Shown: positions 43,613 through 53,765, counted from the stretch's first letter. The stretch is 64,000 bases of DNA from Fidelibacterota bacterium (GCA_947475895.1 CANJMF010000003.1:186001-250000), one strand, 5' to 3'. The notes: generated by a model from the sequence alone, not told the origin. Made by a program: numbers and translations.

Positions 43613-44419
43613 CTACCAGCTTAAGTCACTGAAACCAATGGTTTTCAACCCTAGTGTGGCAATCTGGGTACGTACTTGGACGCTGAGAAGGGCGTTAACC
43701 TCTCCGGCGCGGTCGTATCCGGGCGCCATAGCTTCCAAGGCGGCCGTGACCGGCTGGGCCGGGTGAAAGTAAAATTCGGTCACGCCGTCCGGTAGGGCGT
43801 TCAATGCGGCCATAACCACGGGTTCTGTCACATGGCCGCTGTCGTGAAGCCCGACGACTTGGTCGTTATAGCGAAGACCGTGGGCTTTGAGTTTGCGCTT
43901 CATCAAATTCAAGAACGGCGTCAGCAAACCGTTCGGATGTTCGAAGGGCACGCGCACGGCTTTTAGGCCGTAGTCCGCGCCGATCTCCAGGATCATCTGA
44001 AAAACCGTGGGATGGATGTGCATGTGATTATGCGCATTCACATGATCGAGCAAGAGGCCCGTGGCTTTGAAGGCTTCGAATTGCGCGCGGATTTCCTTAC
44101 GCAGCTGCCGCCGCGCCGTCGGCGAAAAAAACCACCGCACGCCGGCGCGCGCCAAATTCGTTTCAAAGGCGCCTGTGTCATCGACCAACGCGGAGACGTC
44201 TTCCGGCGGCAGGAACGGGTGCCCGTCGACCAAAGTGATATGCAGGCCGACGCGCAAACCCGGCAGGCGCTTGGCTCGCGCGACCGCATCGGCCGCCGCA
44301 GGCGCTCCGACCATAAGGCTGGCAGCGCTTAGCGCGCCTTGCAGAAAGGTGTGTTCCACCGCGTCATTCACTTCGGTACAAAGGCCGAAATCGTCGGCGG
44401 TAAAAATGATGTGCGTCAC
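43613..44419 (-). CDS. hpnK: Hopanoid N-acetylglucosaminyl deacetylase HpnK (YdjC-like)
   Basis: HpnK removes the acetyl group from N-acetylglucosaminyl bacteriohopanetetrol before HpnJ acts. The 268-residue protein has the YdjC-like deacetylase motifs: the metal-binding IIFTADDFGLCTEVN, the H-x-x-H-type patch LLLDHVNAHNHMHIHP, LRVGLHITLVDG and FYFHPAQP near the C-terminus. The start is a GTG at 44419 with AAGGGGA about 12 bases upstream; an ATG at 44476 would overlap the divergent hpnA start, so it is not preferred. It is divergent from hpnA across 57 bases and upstream of the PhyH and hpnN genes. Confidence 0.94.
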   Translation of the reverse strand: MTHIIFTADDFGLCTEVNDAVEHTFLQGALSAASLMVGAPAAADAVARAKRLPGLRVGLHITLVDGHPFLPPEDVSALVDDTGAFETNLARAGVRWFFSPTARRQLRKEIRAQFEAFKATGLLLDHVNAHNHMHIHPTVFQMILEIGADYGLKAVRVPFEHPNGLLTPFLNLMKRKLKAHGLRYNDQVVGLHDSGHVTEPVVMAALNALPDGVTEFYFHPAQPVTAALEAMAPGYDRAGEVNALLSVQVRTQIATLGLKTIGFSDLSW

Positions 44420-44476
44420 GGCGTTTCGCGTTCCCCTTGATCGCGGTAAGAATAGTGGTTCAGGCGAAGGGGTCAA

Positions 44477-45475
44477 ATGACGGCATTAGTTACAGGAGCT
44501 ACGGGCTTTATCGGCTCGGCGGTTGCGCGGGCGTTGCTTGCGCGTGGTGAAGCCGTGCGCGTCCTGGCGCGGGCCGGCGGCGATCGCCGCAACCTTGCCG
44601 GACTGGATGTCGAAATCGTCGAAGGCGATTTGCGCGATGCGGCCGCGCGCCGTCAAGCAGTACAGGGCATCGAAAGCCTTTACCACGTCGCCGCCGACTA
44701 CCGGTTATGGGTGCGCGATCCGTCGGTCATGTACGCCACCAATGTGGACTCCACGACGGCGCTTTTGAAAGAAGCTGCCGTGGCCGGCGCCCGCCGGCTC
44801 GTTTACACCAGCAGCGTCGCAACATTGGGAATCGATCCCAGCGGTAACCCCAGCACCGAAGAAACGCCGGTCGGACTCGCCGACATGGTGGGCGATTACA
44901 AACGCTCGAAATACCTCGCCGAGGAAGCCGTGCGCGCCCTCGTGCAAAACGATGGGTTACCCATCGTCATCGTTAACCCGTCGACACCGGTAGGCCCGCG
45001 CGATGTGAAACCGACGCCCACGGGCCGCATGGTGATTGAAGCGGCGGCAGGCCGTATGCCGGCGTTTGTCGATACCGGCCTCAATCTCGTTCACGTCGAC
45101 GATGTTGCGATGGGCCACTTGCTTGCTCATGACAAGGGCAAGATTGGCGAACGTTATGTCTTAGGCGGCGAAGATCTGACGCTTGAACAAATTCTTGCGC
45201 GCATCGCCGGTATGACCAATCGCCGCGCGCCGACGATCAAGATTCCGCATGGCGCCATTATGCCGCTCGCTTATGTGGTCGAAACGTTCGCGCGTCTTTT
45301 CAACACCAGCGAACCTTTTATCACCGTCGATGGATTGAAGCTCGCGCGCAAACGGATGTTCTTCTCAAGCGTCAAAGCCATGCGCGACTTAGGATATGCG
45401 GCGCGGCCTTGTGACGAAGGCTTGCGCGACGCCATTACATGGTTCCGCGCAAACGGCGCGCTTCCGCATATGTAA
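44477..45475 (+). CDS. hpnA: Hopanoid-associated sugar epimerase HpnA
   Basis: HpnA is an extended SDR found in hopanoid clusters, described as a sugar epimerase/NAD-dependent reductase of uncertain step. The 332-residue protein has the NAD(P)-binding TGATGFIGSAVARALLARG at its start, VRVLARAGGDRRNLAGLD, the TSSVATLG serine region, the YKRSKYLAE (YxxxK) catalytic pair and VNPSTPVGPRDVKPTPTGRM, which is specific to this family. No membrane segment or signal is seen. It is divergent from hpnK and ends 180 bases before the cspA gene. No other gene shares its transcript in this window. Confidence 0.94.
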   Translation: MTALVTGATGFIGSAVARALLARGEAVRVLARAGGDRRNLAGLDVEIVEGDLRDAAARRQAVQGIESLYHVAADYRLWVRDPSVMYATNVDSTTALLKEAAVAGARRLVYTSSVATLGIDPSGNPSTEETPVGLADMVGDYKRSKYLAEEAVRALVQNDGLPIVIVNPSTPVGPRDVKPTPTGRMVIEAAAGRMPAFVDTGLNLVHVDDVAMGHLLAHDKGKIGERYVLGGEDLTLEQILARIAGMTNRRAPTIKIPHGAIMPLAYVVETFARLFNTSEPFITVDGLKLARKRMFFSSVKAMRDLGYAARPCDEGLRDAITWFRANGALPHM

Positions 45476-45560
45476 CGGTGGCAGTTTGCGGTTTTTCTCG
45501 GAGTTCATAAGCGTCGGGGGTTTTCGCGGTCGTTCGCTCTAGGACGTTTCTTTCTGCTGC

Positions 45561-45605
45561 TGCAGAAAAGAAAACGGCGGCGTCTCCTCCCAGACACGCC
45601 GCCGT
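45561..45605 (-). terminator. Intrinsic terminator of cspA (minus strand)
   Basis: A 10-base-pair stem (ACGGCGGCGT at 45574-45583 with ACGCCGCCGT at 45596-45605) encloses a 12-base loop. Read on the minus strand it is followed by TTTCTTTTC, as expected for Rho-independent termination 50 bases after the cspA stop. On the plus strand no T-run follows, so it does not obviously serve hpnA. Confidence 0.85.
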
Positions 45606-45656
45606 TGGGACCCTGGCAATCTCGCGCCGGGTCGCATTCAAATTAGCTCGCGCGAA

Positions 45657-45860
45657 TCACGAGGCTTTCAGATTAGAGGCCGCGTTCTTGCCGCGCTCGG
45701 AAACAATATCATAGCTGACTTTTTGGCCTTCTACGAGTGTATCCATACCGGCGCGCTCGACGGCGGTAATATGCACGAAAACATCCTTGCCGCCATCGGA
45801 CGGCTGAATGAAACCGAAGCCCTTAACCTTGTTGAACCACTTCACTGTACCTGAAGACAT
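45657..45860 (-). CDS. cspA: Cold-shock-domain RNA-binding protein
   Basis: A 67-residue single-domain CSD protein that binds single-stranded RNA and DNA and melts mRNA structure in the cold. RNP-1 is KGFGFIQPSDG and RNP-2 is VFVHITAV; the start is SSGTVKWFNKVKG. The ATG at 45860 has GGAGAG upstream; the longer in-frame start at 45929 adds an arginine-rich leader not found in the family. The gene is monocistronic, with a promoter at 46032-46059 and a terminator at 45561-45605. It therefore has a leader of about 165 bases, a normal feature of cold-regulated csp mRNAs. Confidence 0.95.
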   Translation of the reverse strand: MSSGTVKWFNKVKGFGFIQPSDGGKDVFVHITAVERAGMDTLVEGQKVSYDIVSERGKNAASNLKAS

Positions 45861-46196
45861 CTTTTCTCTCCGTAACTCGCGCAAACACACGCGAAATGTC
45901 CCGCGCATCCGTCGCGCGGTGTCCGACAACCAGTATTGGTAGTGACTCGGAGCCCCTCCCAGAGCGCGAACGTTAAGCCGATAGCTGCTGGTATTGCGAG
46001 CAAGGTCAGGCCAAAACGCGATTGCAAGCGAATGATCGCTCGCGGCTTTGCAAAGTCAAGCGATTCACGGCTGCCGTGTGAGCGTGTAGGATGATTTCCG
46101 AAAGCTTATTGCTGCTGCGATGCGACATGGGCGTAGAGCAGCGCACTACCAAAGCGCGGATCGCTACAGCATCACAACGTTAGGTCAGGGGTGGCT
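45861..46196. other. Gene-free region holding the cspA leader
   Basis: No convincing gene is seen in these 336 bases. The minus strand holds the cspA 5' leader (about 45861-46025) and its promoter. A minus-strand frame 45842-46027 would start at the predicted transcript start and overlap cspA, so it is not called. On the plus strand the last bases hold CAGGGG, the ribosome-binding site of the GT61 gene. Confidence 0.6.
46032..46059 (-). promoter_or_regulatory. Predicted sigma70-type promoter of cspA
   Basis: On the minus strand, TTGACT (46059-46054, five of six matches to TTGACA) is followed by a 16-base spacer and GATCAT (46037-46032, four of six matches to TATAAT). Transcription would start near 46025 and give a leader of about 165 bases before cspA. 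Confidence 0.5.
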
Positions 46197-47312
46197 ATGA
46201 GCGGGCAAAAAGTTCTTAACCTTCTCGACATCACCGCGGCAGGAAAAGAAGTGTCTCTCACGGATCTGCTCACTGCAGATGCGCCACTCGTTTTTGCACG
46301 TGCGAAGGACCATCCCCCGTTAACGCTGTTGCCGCCACGTTTTCTGAATCGCGCAGAGTTTGCTTCTGTGTTTCCAAGTGGCCCCGTTACGCGGCACGAG
46401 CCTATGCTCTGTGCGGCTAGCGACTGTTTTTTGCTGGGGCCCTTCGGCCACGTGGTCCTGGCCAATGGTCAACTGCTGCGCCAGTCGGTTCTCAATCTCG
46501 ATGGCGCGTCCCTTCAATACAGTCTCGAGCAATTCAAGGCGCAGTTTCCGGGTGATTGCATCCCGTGGACGGCCGCGCCCCAGGCGGTCTTTTCCGCCAA
46601 TGGTTATGCGACGAATAACTACTTCCATTTTTTGGTCGACTGCCTCGCGCAACTTCACTGGCGCGACAGTGTGCCCGCGCTCGGCGCCACGAAAACAATT
46701 CTCACCGGTTATCCGCCCGAGGCAGAAGCAACGTTGCCTTTCATGGCCGATGCTATGAGTGCCGCAAAAATTGCACTGCATGACCTGCAGCCGTTCGATG
46801 GCACGCTCCTCTTTTGCCGCAAGGTGATTTTCCCGCGCAGAAACACCGGCGCAAACCCTCTGAAAACGCAATGGCTGCGCGAGCGCTTCGGCGTTGCTGG
46901 GCGTCCGCGCGGTCAGGAGCGGCTTTATATCTCGCGCGGCTCGGCACCTCGGCGCCGCATCGTCAACGAAGCGGACGTGCAGAAACTTTTGACAGCGCAC
47001 GGATTCAAATTCGTCGATCCCGGCAAGCTGTCGGTGGCGCAACAAGTCGAACTTTTTGCCGACGCGGCACTTGTCGTCGGTGCGCACGGCGCGGCGCTCA
47101 CCAATGCGCTGTTTATGGGAGAAGGCGCGGGCCTGATCGAGCTGACGCATACCGAACGGGTGGTGTGGACCTATCACGAAGTGGCGTCAGCGGCGAAGCT
47201 CACCTATGCCTGCGTTGTCGGCGATGTGGTGGGCGATCGCAGCGAGCCTGTGTTCGCCGATTTTGAGATCGACGTCGGAGCCCTTGAAGCGGCGCTCAAG
47301 GCCGTGATGTAG
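46197..47312 (+). CDS. GT61-family glycosyltransferase (DUF563)
   Basis: A 371-residue cytoplasmic protein of the GT61 family, which in bacteria is usually linked to capsule, LPS or exopolysaccharide building. The middle part has YATNNYFHFLVDCLAQLHWRD, then ERLYISRGSAPRRRIVNEADV, and the family block FVDPGKLSVAQQVELFADAALVVGAHGAALTNALFMGEGAGLIEL, given here only as position (about residues 275-320) with key residues H-G-A-A-L-T-N. The ATG at 46197 with AGGGG 6 bases upstream is preferred over a GTG at 46191. It stands alone between cspA and a convergent kinase gene, whose end it overlaps by 17 bases. Acceptor unknown. Confidence 0.85.
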   Translation: MSGQKVLNLLDITAAGKEVSLTDLLTADAPLVFARAKDHPPLTLLPPRFLNRAEFASVFPSGPVTRHEPMLCAASDCFLLGPFGHVVLANGQLLRQSVLNLDGASLQYSLEQFKAQFPGDCIPWTAAPQAVFSANGYATNNYFHFLVDCLAQLHWRDSVPALGATKTILTGYPPEAEATLPFMADAMSAAKIALHDLQPFDGTLLFCRKVIFPRRNTGANPLKTQWLRERFGVAGRPRGQERLYISRGSAPRRRIVNEADVQKLLTAHGFKFVDPGKLSVAQQVELFADAALVVGAHGAALTNALFMGEGAGLIELTHTERVVWTYHEVASAAKLTYACVVGDVVGDRSEPVFADFEIDVGALEAALKAVM

Positions 47313-48654
47313 CGACGGTTCCTTTTGCCCGCGTGCGCGATTCCGGCAGCATAACTGTGACGGTCGTGCCTTTGCCGCGCGCGCTGACCAGGGTCAATAT
47401 CCCATCGTGCAACTTCACGTATTGATCGGCGAGCGGCAAACCCAGGCCGGTGCCCTGCACCTTGCGGCGTTCCGCCTCGCGGCTTTGAACGAACGGCTTC
47501 ATCACATCGGTGAGCTCGTCCTCCGCGATGCCTGAACCGGTATCCGAGATGCTGATGGCGATGTCGTTGTCCATAGCAAAAGCATGGATGCGGATTTGAC
47601 CGCCCGGCGGCGTAAATTTCACGGCATTCGAAATCAAATTCACCAGGACCTGCTCGATCTTTTGCCGGTCCACGAATAGGTCCGGCAAATGTTCGGCGAC
47701 AACGACGTCGAGCTGAAGGAGCGCAACGTCGAGGGGGTGGCGCACAAGCGACGTCGCCTCGTCGACAAGCGCGGCCACCGAAACCACTTCCTCATCAAGC
47801 GTAACCTGGCCCGCTTCCACTTTCGACAAGTCAAGGATGTCGTTGATGATGCCGACCAGGTGGCGTCCGCTGTGGTGGATCGAACGCGCGAACTCGATGT
47901 ATTGCGGGTTGCCGATGGGGCCCTTGAACTGATTGTGAATCACTTCCGCGAAGCCGATGATCGCGTTCAACGGCGTGCGCAATTCGTGGCTCATGTTTGC
48001 AAGAAAGCGCGACTTGGCGCGGTTGGCCAGTTCGAAGTTCTGCAAACGCAGCTCAACGTTCTCGATAAAGTTGGCGTGACTGAAGCGCGCCGACATTCCG
48101 ATGAACGTCATATAAACCAATGTATAAGCCACCAGCGGCGGCGGTAGCGTGTCCGTACGCACGGCCACCAAGAGCCACGGCGGCACGATGGTCAGGGCCA
48201 AGAACGCAAGCAGCGCCGCCGGAATGCAATACAGCATCATCGCGCCGCCGGCGGCCATACCGGCTATAACCACGGCCACCAGCAGACTCAGTTTGCCTTG
48301 CGCGAGAATGAGCAGCGCAACGGCCCACGCGCCCCAAAGCGCTCCGAAGAATCCTGACGTAAAAACGATGCGCGTGATTGTGGCGTCGCGCACGCTCGAG
48401 GGGCGGTGTCCGCGATGACGCCACCATGAATGAAGTTGAAGCGCGGAGCCGCCGACCAAGAGCGCGACGAAAACAATCGTAATCCACTGCGGGATGAGCG
48501 GCCATGCGGCGACAGCAAGGATGAGGGCGTTAACCGTATGCGCAGCGGCGGACACCGGCTGATGGTGCGCCATCGTGATCAAGCGTTCGGTGTTGACCTC
48601 GGCCTCAATCTCCGGCGCGACCGGTTTGAGCCAAAGGGCATGCCAGCGAGCCAT
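47296..48654 (-). CDS. Membrane sensor histidine kinase
   Basis: A 452-residue kinase. The N-terminal 200 residues have about six membrane helices with short loops and no clear ligand domain. HisKA begins near residue 225 with the acceptor histidine in ANMSHELRTPLNAIIGFAEVI, and the HATPase domain has NLISNAVKFTPPGG, DTGSGIAEDEL and GTGLGLPLADQYVKLHDG. This subtype is close to the PleC/DivJ-like kinases of Alphaproteobacteria. No response regulator is adjacent. The ATG at 48654 is 20 bases past the tldD stop; no strong ribosome-binding site is visible. It is the third gene of the minus-strand unit after the heme A synthase and tldD genes. Confidence 0.85.
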   Translation of the reverse strand: MARWHALWLKPVAPEIEAEVNTERLITMAHHQPVSAAAHTVNALILAVAAWPLIPQWITIVFVALLVGGSALQLHSWWRHRGHRPSSVRDATITRIVFTSGFFGALWGAWAVALLILAQGKLSLLVAVVIAGMAAGGAMMLYCIPAALLAFLALTIVPPWLLVAVRTDTLPPPLVAYTLVYMTFIGMSARFSHANFIENVELRLQNFELANRAKSRFLANMSHELRTPLNAIIGFAEVIHNQFKGPIGNPQYIEFARSIHHSGRHLVGIINDILDLSKVEAGQVTLDEEVVSVAALVDEATSLVRHPLDVALLQLDVVVAEHLPDLFVDRQKIEQVLVNLISNAVKFTPPGGQIRIHAFAMDNDIAISISDTGSGIAEDELTDVMKPFVQSREAERRKVQGTGLGLPLADQYVKLHDGILTLVSARGKGTTVTVMLPESRTRAKGTVATSRP

Positions 48655-48674
48655 GGAGCTGTTGCTGAGCGATG

Positions 48675-50108
48675 TTAAACGGCTGTGCCGCCGACCGTCA
48701 GCTGCTCGATGCGCATCGACGGCTGGCCGACGCCGCACGGTACGCTCTGGCCGTCTTTGCCACAGGTGCCCACACCGGGATCAAGCTTCATGTCGTTGCC
48801 GATCATGGACACCTTGGTCATGACGTCAGGGCCGTTGCCGATCAGCATGGCGCCTTTCACCGGGCGGCCGACCTTACCGTTCTCGATCATGTAGGCTTCC
48901 GTCGCCGAGAACACGAACTTGCCCGAGGTGATGTCGACCTGACCGCCGCCGAAATTCACGGCATAGAGTCCCTTTTTCACCGAACCGATGATCTCTTGCG
49001 GATCTTTGTCGCCGCCCAGCATGAAAGTATTTGTCATACGCGGCATCGGATGATGTGCATGGGATTGGCGGCGTCCGTTGCCCGTGGGTTTCATGCCCAT
49101 GAGGCGCGCGTTCAAGCGGTCTTGCAGATAGCCGACGAGAATTCCGTCCTCGATCAGCGTCGTGCGTGAGGTCGGCGTGCCTTCATCATCGATGGTCAGC
49201 GAGCCGCGCCGGTCGGAGAAAGTGCCGTCGTCGATGATGGTCACGCCTTTGGCCGCGACGCGTTGTCCCAAACGGTTGGAGAACGCCGAGGTCTTCTTGC
49301 GATTGAAGTCGCCTTCAAGGCCGTGACCCACGGCTTCATGCAACAGCACGCCGGGCCAACCTGGTCCCAGCACAACCGTCATTTCGCCGCCGGGTGCGTC
49401 CACGGATTCCAAATTCACCAACGCTTGGCGAATGGCTTCATCTACTGCCGGCTTCCAGCATTCCGGCTGCAAAAATTGTTCGTACGTGACGCGCCCGCCG
49501 GTGCCGTAGTTGCCAGTCTCCATGCGTGTGCCATCGCCAACGACAACCGAGACATTCAAGCGCACAAGCGGGCGAATGTCGGCCACGGGAGCGGCGCCCG
49601 GCCGCAGGATGTGCACCGCTTGCCACGATCCCAAGAGCGAGGCGCTCACCTGCTTGATCTTGGGTTCCTTCGCGCGCGCGTAAGCATCGATCGCGGCAAG
49701 TACTTCAATCTTCGTATCGAAGGGGACCAGCGGCAGCGGATTGGCGTCGGTGTAAAGCTGGTGATTGGTGCCGATGGGCGGCTCGGCCAGCGTGCCGCCT
49801 GAACCGCTGCGCACCGCGCGCACGGTCTCGGCTGCGCGTGAAATGGCTTGCTCGGTCAAATTGGTCGCATGCGCGAAGCCTGTGGTTTCGCCCGAGACGG
49901 CGCGTAAGCCAAAGCCTTGCGACGTGTCGAACGCGGCATTCTTGATGCGGCCGTCGTCGAAGAAGAAGCTCTCCGACTGGCAATATTCCAAATACAGCTC
50001 GCCGTCGTCGCAGCCCTTCAAGGCGTCACCGACCGTTCGCTCCACCGCGTCTTTGTTCATACCGGTTTTGTTGAAGAACAAATTGTCGGTGATTTTGATG
50101 TCGGCCAT
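48675..50108 (-). CDS. tldD: TldD-family metalloprotease subunit
   Basis: TldD with its partner TldE (PmbA) forms a zinc protease that processes small peptides and degrades unfolded segments. The 477-residue length is normal. The metal-binding HExxxH motif is HEAVGH at residues 257-262 (GVLLHEAVGHGLEGDFNRK). The N-terminus ELYLEYCQSESFFFDDGRIK and the C-terminal MSMIGNDMKL-like stretch (TKVSMIGNDMKLDPGVGTC) match the family. No tldE/pmbA lies in the window. It is 9 bases after the heme A synthase gene and 20 bases before a kinase gene, so all three are probably transcribed together. Confidence 0.95.
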   Translation of the reverse strand: MADIKITDNLFFNKTGMNKDAVERTVGDALKGCDDGELYLEYCQSESFFFDDGRIKNAAFDTSQGFGLRAVSGETTGFAHATNLTEQAISRAAETVRAVRSGSGGTLAEPPIGTNHQLYTDANPLPLVPFDTKIEVLAAIDAYARAKEPKIKQVSASLLGSWQAVHILRPGAAPVADIRPLVRLNVSVVVGDGTRMETGNYGTGGRVTYEQFLQPECWKPAVDEAIRQALVNLESVDAPGGEMTVVLGPGWPGVLLHEAVGHGLEGDFNRKKTSAFSNRLGQRVAAKGVTIIDDGTFSDRRGSLTIDDEGTPTSRTTLIEDGILVGYLQDRLNARLMGMKPTGNGRRQSHAHHPMPRMTNTFMLGGDKDPQEIIGSVKKGLYAVNFGGGQVDITSGKFVFSATEAYMIENGKVGRPVKGAMLIGNGPDVMTKVSMIGNDMKLDPGVGTCGKDGQSVPCGVGQPSMRIEQLTVGGTAV

Positions 50109-50117
50109 GGCGATCCT

Positions 50118-51188
50118 TTATTCGGCCGATTTCACGTAAAGTGCTTCGGCCGATACGGTCTGGTGTTCGTTACGCACCTCATGGGCGAGGCACACACTCA
50201 ATGTAAACAAGATAAGCGCCCCGGTCTGGTGAGCAAGAGCTAACGGGATCGGCACCATGAGTAAAAGCGTGGAAATCCCGAGGCTCGCTTGAATCAGCGC
50301 CATGGCGCTCGCGGCATTCAGCAGTTTCCGACTGCGCACCGTCAGGGCGGCCTGGCGCCCTTGCGTCCAGATCGTCAACACGAAAAGCACTAAGGCGACG
50401 GCGAGAACCCGATGCTCGAATTGCACGGTGGCGACATTCTCGAACAAGTTGCTGTACCAGGGCTCTTGGCTCATGCCGCCCGGCGGCAGAATTTGTCCGT
50501 CCATGAGAGGGAAGGTGTTGTAGATCAGGCCGGCATCAAGGCCCGCCACGAATGCTCCGGCGACGATCACGCCCAACACCGCGAACGGAAGGATGTGAAC
50601 CAGGCGCACGAAGGAGGCGTGAGTCGCGATCCGCATACGGCCTTCGGCGAAAAGGTCGAGCGCCACCCAGATCAAGCAGCCATACAAAACGACGGCCGCG
50701 ACCAGATGCGCGGCGAGGCGGTACTGGCTGACGTCTGGGCGATCTTGCAGACCGCTCGTAACCATGAACCAACCGAGCGCACCTTGCAGTCCGCCCAGCA
50801 CGAATAGTCCCGCGAGCTTCCATCCCAGCGCCGCGTCAATTTTGCGCCGCGCGACGAACCACAGAAACGGCACCAGGAATACAAAGCCGATCAAGCGGCC
50901 CCAAAGGCGATGCGTGTACTCAAGCGCATAGATGCCTTTGAAATCGTCGACCGTCATCCAGCTGTTCTCTTTGATGAACTCGGGAAACTGCTGATAGCGC
51001 TCGAACTCCGCCTCCCATTGCGTGGCGTTCAGCGGCGGCAAAACCGTCAGCGGTTTCCAATCCACCATCGACAAACCTGACTCCGTCAGGCGCGTGGCGC
51101 CACCCAGCATCACCATGACAAAGACCATGGCGGCGCAAATCACCAGCCACGAAGCGACGGCGCGATTATTGGAAACGGCTGCGTTCAT
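50118..51188 (-). CDS. ctaA: Heme A synthase (COX15/CtaA family)
   Basis: A 356-residue integral membrane protein that oxidises heme O to heme A for the aa3-type cytochrome oxidase. About eight helices are seen in two related halves. The conserved heme-ligating histidines appear as YTHRLWGR, RLAAHL, FEHRVLA and LAHQTGA, and the motifs GGATRLTESGLSMVDWKP and AGLIYNTFPLMDG are characteristic of the alphaproteobacterial type, which lacks the extracellular cysteine pair of Bacillus CtaA. It heads the unit with tldD and a histidine kinase. Its presence indicates aerobic respiration with heme A. Confidence 0.96.
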   Translation of the reverse strand: MNAAVSNNRAVASWLVICAAMVFVMVMLGGATRLTESGLSMVDWKPLTVLPPLNATQWEAEFERYQQFPEFIKENSWMTVDDFKGIYALEYTHRLWGRLIGFVFLVPFLWFVARRKIDAALGWKLAGLFVLGGLQGALGWFMVTSGLQDRPDVSQYRLAAHLVAAVVLYGCLIWVALDLFAEGRMRIATHASFVRLVHILPFAVLGVIVAGAFVAGLDAGLIYNTFPLMDGQILPPGGMSQEPWYSNLFENVATVQFEHRVLAVALVLFVLTIWTQGRQAALTVRSRKLLNAASAMALIQASLGISTLLLMVPIPLALAHQTGALILFTLSVCLAHEVRNEHQTVSAEALYVKSAE

Positions 51189-51286
51189 GAACCGGGTGTA
51201 GGCCAGCCCCGAAATCCAGACAAGAGCGGCGCATTTAAAGCCGCCATGCTATCGGTAGGCCTTCATCTATTACGAAAGGCGCGCGC

Positions 51287-51595
51287 ATGACGTGGTTTGT
51301 GGGGTGGTTCGCAACCATCAACCTGTGGAAGATCGTTGGCCTCGGGGGGCAATTGGTCTTCGGCTCGCGCTTCTTCGTGCAATGGTTTGTCAGCGAACGT
51401 CAGGGCCGCAGCGTGATCCCGGTGGCCTTCTGGTACATCAGCTTGTTCGGCAGCCTGCTGACGCTGGTTTATGCCTTCTATATCCAGGAGCCGGTGTTCA
51501 TCATTTCCCAGCTGGGCGGCATGGTCGTTTACAGCCGGAATCTCTACCTCATCCGCCGCGAAAAAAAGGCCGCCCAAGAAGCGCCGGCTGCCTAA
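51287..51595 (+). CDS. Lipid A biosynthesis N-terminal (LABN) domain membrane protein
   Basis: A 102-residue protein with about three hydrophobic segments. It matches the LABN domain otherwise seen at the N-terminus of lipid-A-related proteins: KIVGLGGQLVFGSRFFVQWFVSERQGRSVIPVAFWYISLFG (family positions about 14-54), ending VVYSRNLYLIRREK. Stand-alone copies are common in Alphaproteobacteria next to glycosyltransferase genes; here none is next to it. A role in envelope lipid or sugar modification is likely but unproved. It is divergent from ctaA across 98 bases and is followed by the groESL promoter. Confidence 0.88.
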   Translation: MTWFVGWFATINLWKIVGLGGQLVFGSRFFVQWFVSERQGRSVIPVAFWYISLFGSLLTLVYAFYIQEPVFIISQLGGMVVYSRNLYLIRREKKAAQEAPAA

Positions 51596-51656
51596 AAATA
51601 GGCCTTAAAAACCGACGTTCCGGGCCGAAAACCGCCAAATTTCTCCGCCCCGTCGC

Positions 51657-51685
51657 TTGACTCCACCTCACGCACCCACTACCTA
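51657..51685 (+). promoter_or_regulatory. Predicted groESL promoter
   Basis: TTGACT at 51657-51662, a 17-base spacer and TACCTA at 51680-51685 give a plausible sigma70-type promoter. The weak -10 box is expected where a CIRCE element directly follows. The transcript would begin within or just before the CIRCE element. Confidence 0.5.
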
Positions 51686-51686
51686 C

Positions 51687-51713
51687 GTGGCACTCACGAC
51701 GGTTGAGTGCTAA
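51687..51713. promoter_or_regulatory. CIRCE element (HrcA operator) of groESL
   Basis: GTGGCACTC-N9-GAGTGCTAA. The right arm matches the CIRCE consensus perfectly (9 of 9) and the left arm 7 of 9 (TTAGCACTC expected). The position overlapping the promoter, about 60 bases before groES, is the standard site for HrcA repression, relieved at heat shock. Confidence 0.9.
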
Positions 51714-51773
51714 CGCACATCCGCGTCGCGATAAAAAACCTATTATAATCAATCTATTAAAGGAGGAACCCCC

Positions 51774-52061
51774 ATGAAATTTCGGCCACTGCATGACCGG
51801 ATTCTGGTGGAACGCGTTGACGCCGACACCAAGACTAAGGGCGGAATCATCATTCCCGATACGGCCCAAGAAAAACCGATGGAAGGCAAAGTGATCTCCG
51901 TCGGTTCTGGCAACCGCGACGAAGCCGGCAAGCTCGTGCCGCTCGACGTGAAGAAGGGCGACCGCATCCTGTTCGGCAAATGGTCGGGCACGGAAGTGAA
52001 GATGGACGGCAAAGAGCTGCTCATCATGAAAGAGTCCGACGTCATGGGCATCATTGAGTAA
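51774..52061 (+). CDS. groES: Co-chaperonin GroES
   Basis: A 95-residue 10-kDa subunit that forms the heptameric lid of the GroEL cage. The family motifs [32 protein letters not shown] and [23 protein letters not shown] are all present, with the mobile loop around residues 18-32. A near-perfect ribosome-binding site (AAAGGAGGA) lies 5-13 bases before the ATG. It is followed 35 bases later by groEL in the same operon, under CIRCE control. Confidence 0.98.
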   Translation: MKFRPLHDRILVERVDADTKTKGGIIIPDTAQEKPMEGKVISVGSGNRDEAGKLVPLDVKKGDRILFGKWSGTEVKMDGKELLIMKESDVMGIIE

Positions 52062-52084
52062 GCCCACCCGCTATTAAGTTTTAG

Positions 52085-53740
<1,656 letters not shown>

Positions 53741-53765
53741 TCCAACCACCACCGCTAAAAGTTAC

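Noticed and set aside
45842-46027. Minus-strand 61-codon frame with a hydrophobic start, upstream of cspA
   Set aside because: It would begin with TTG at the predicted cspA transcript start, has no ribosome-binding site, and overlaps the cspA start in another frame.
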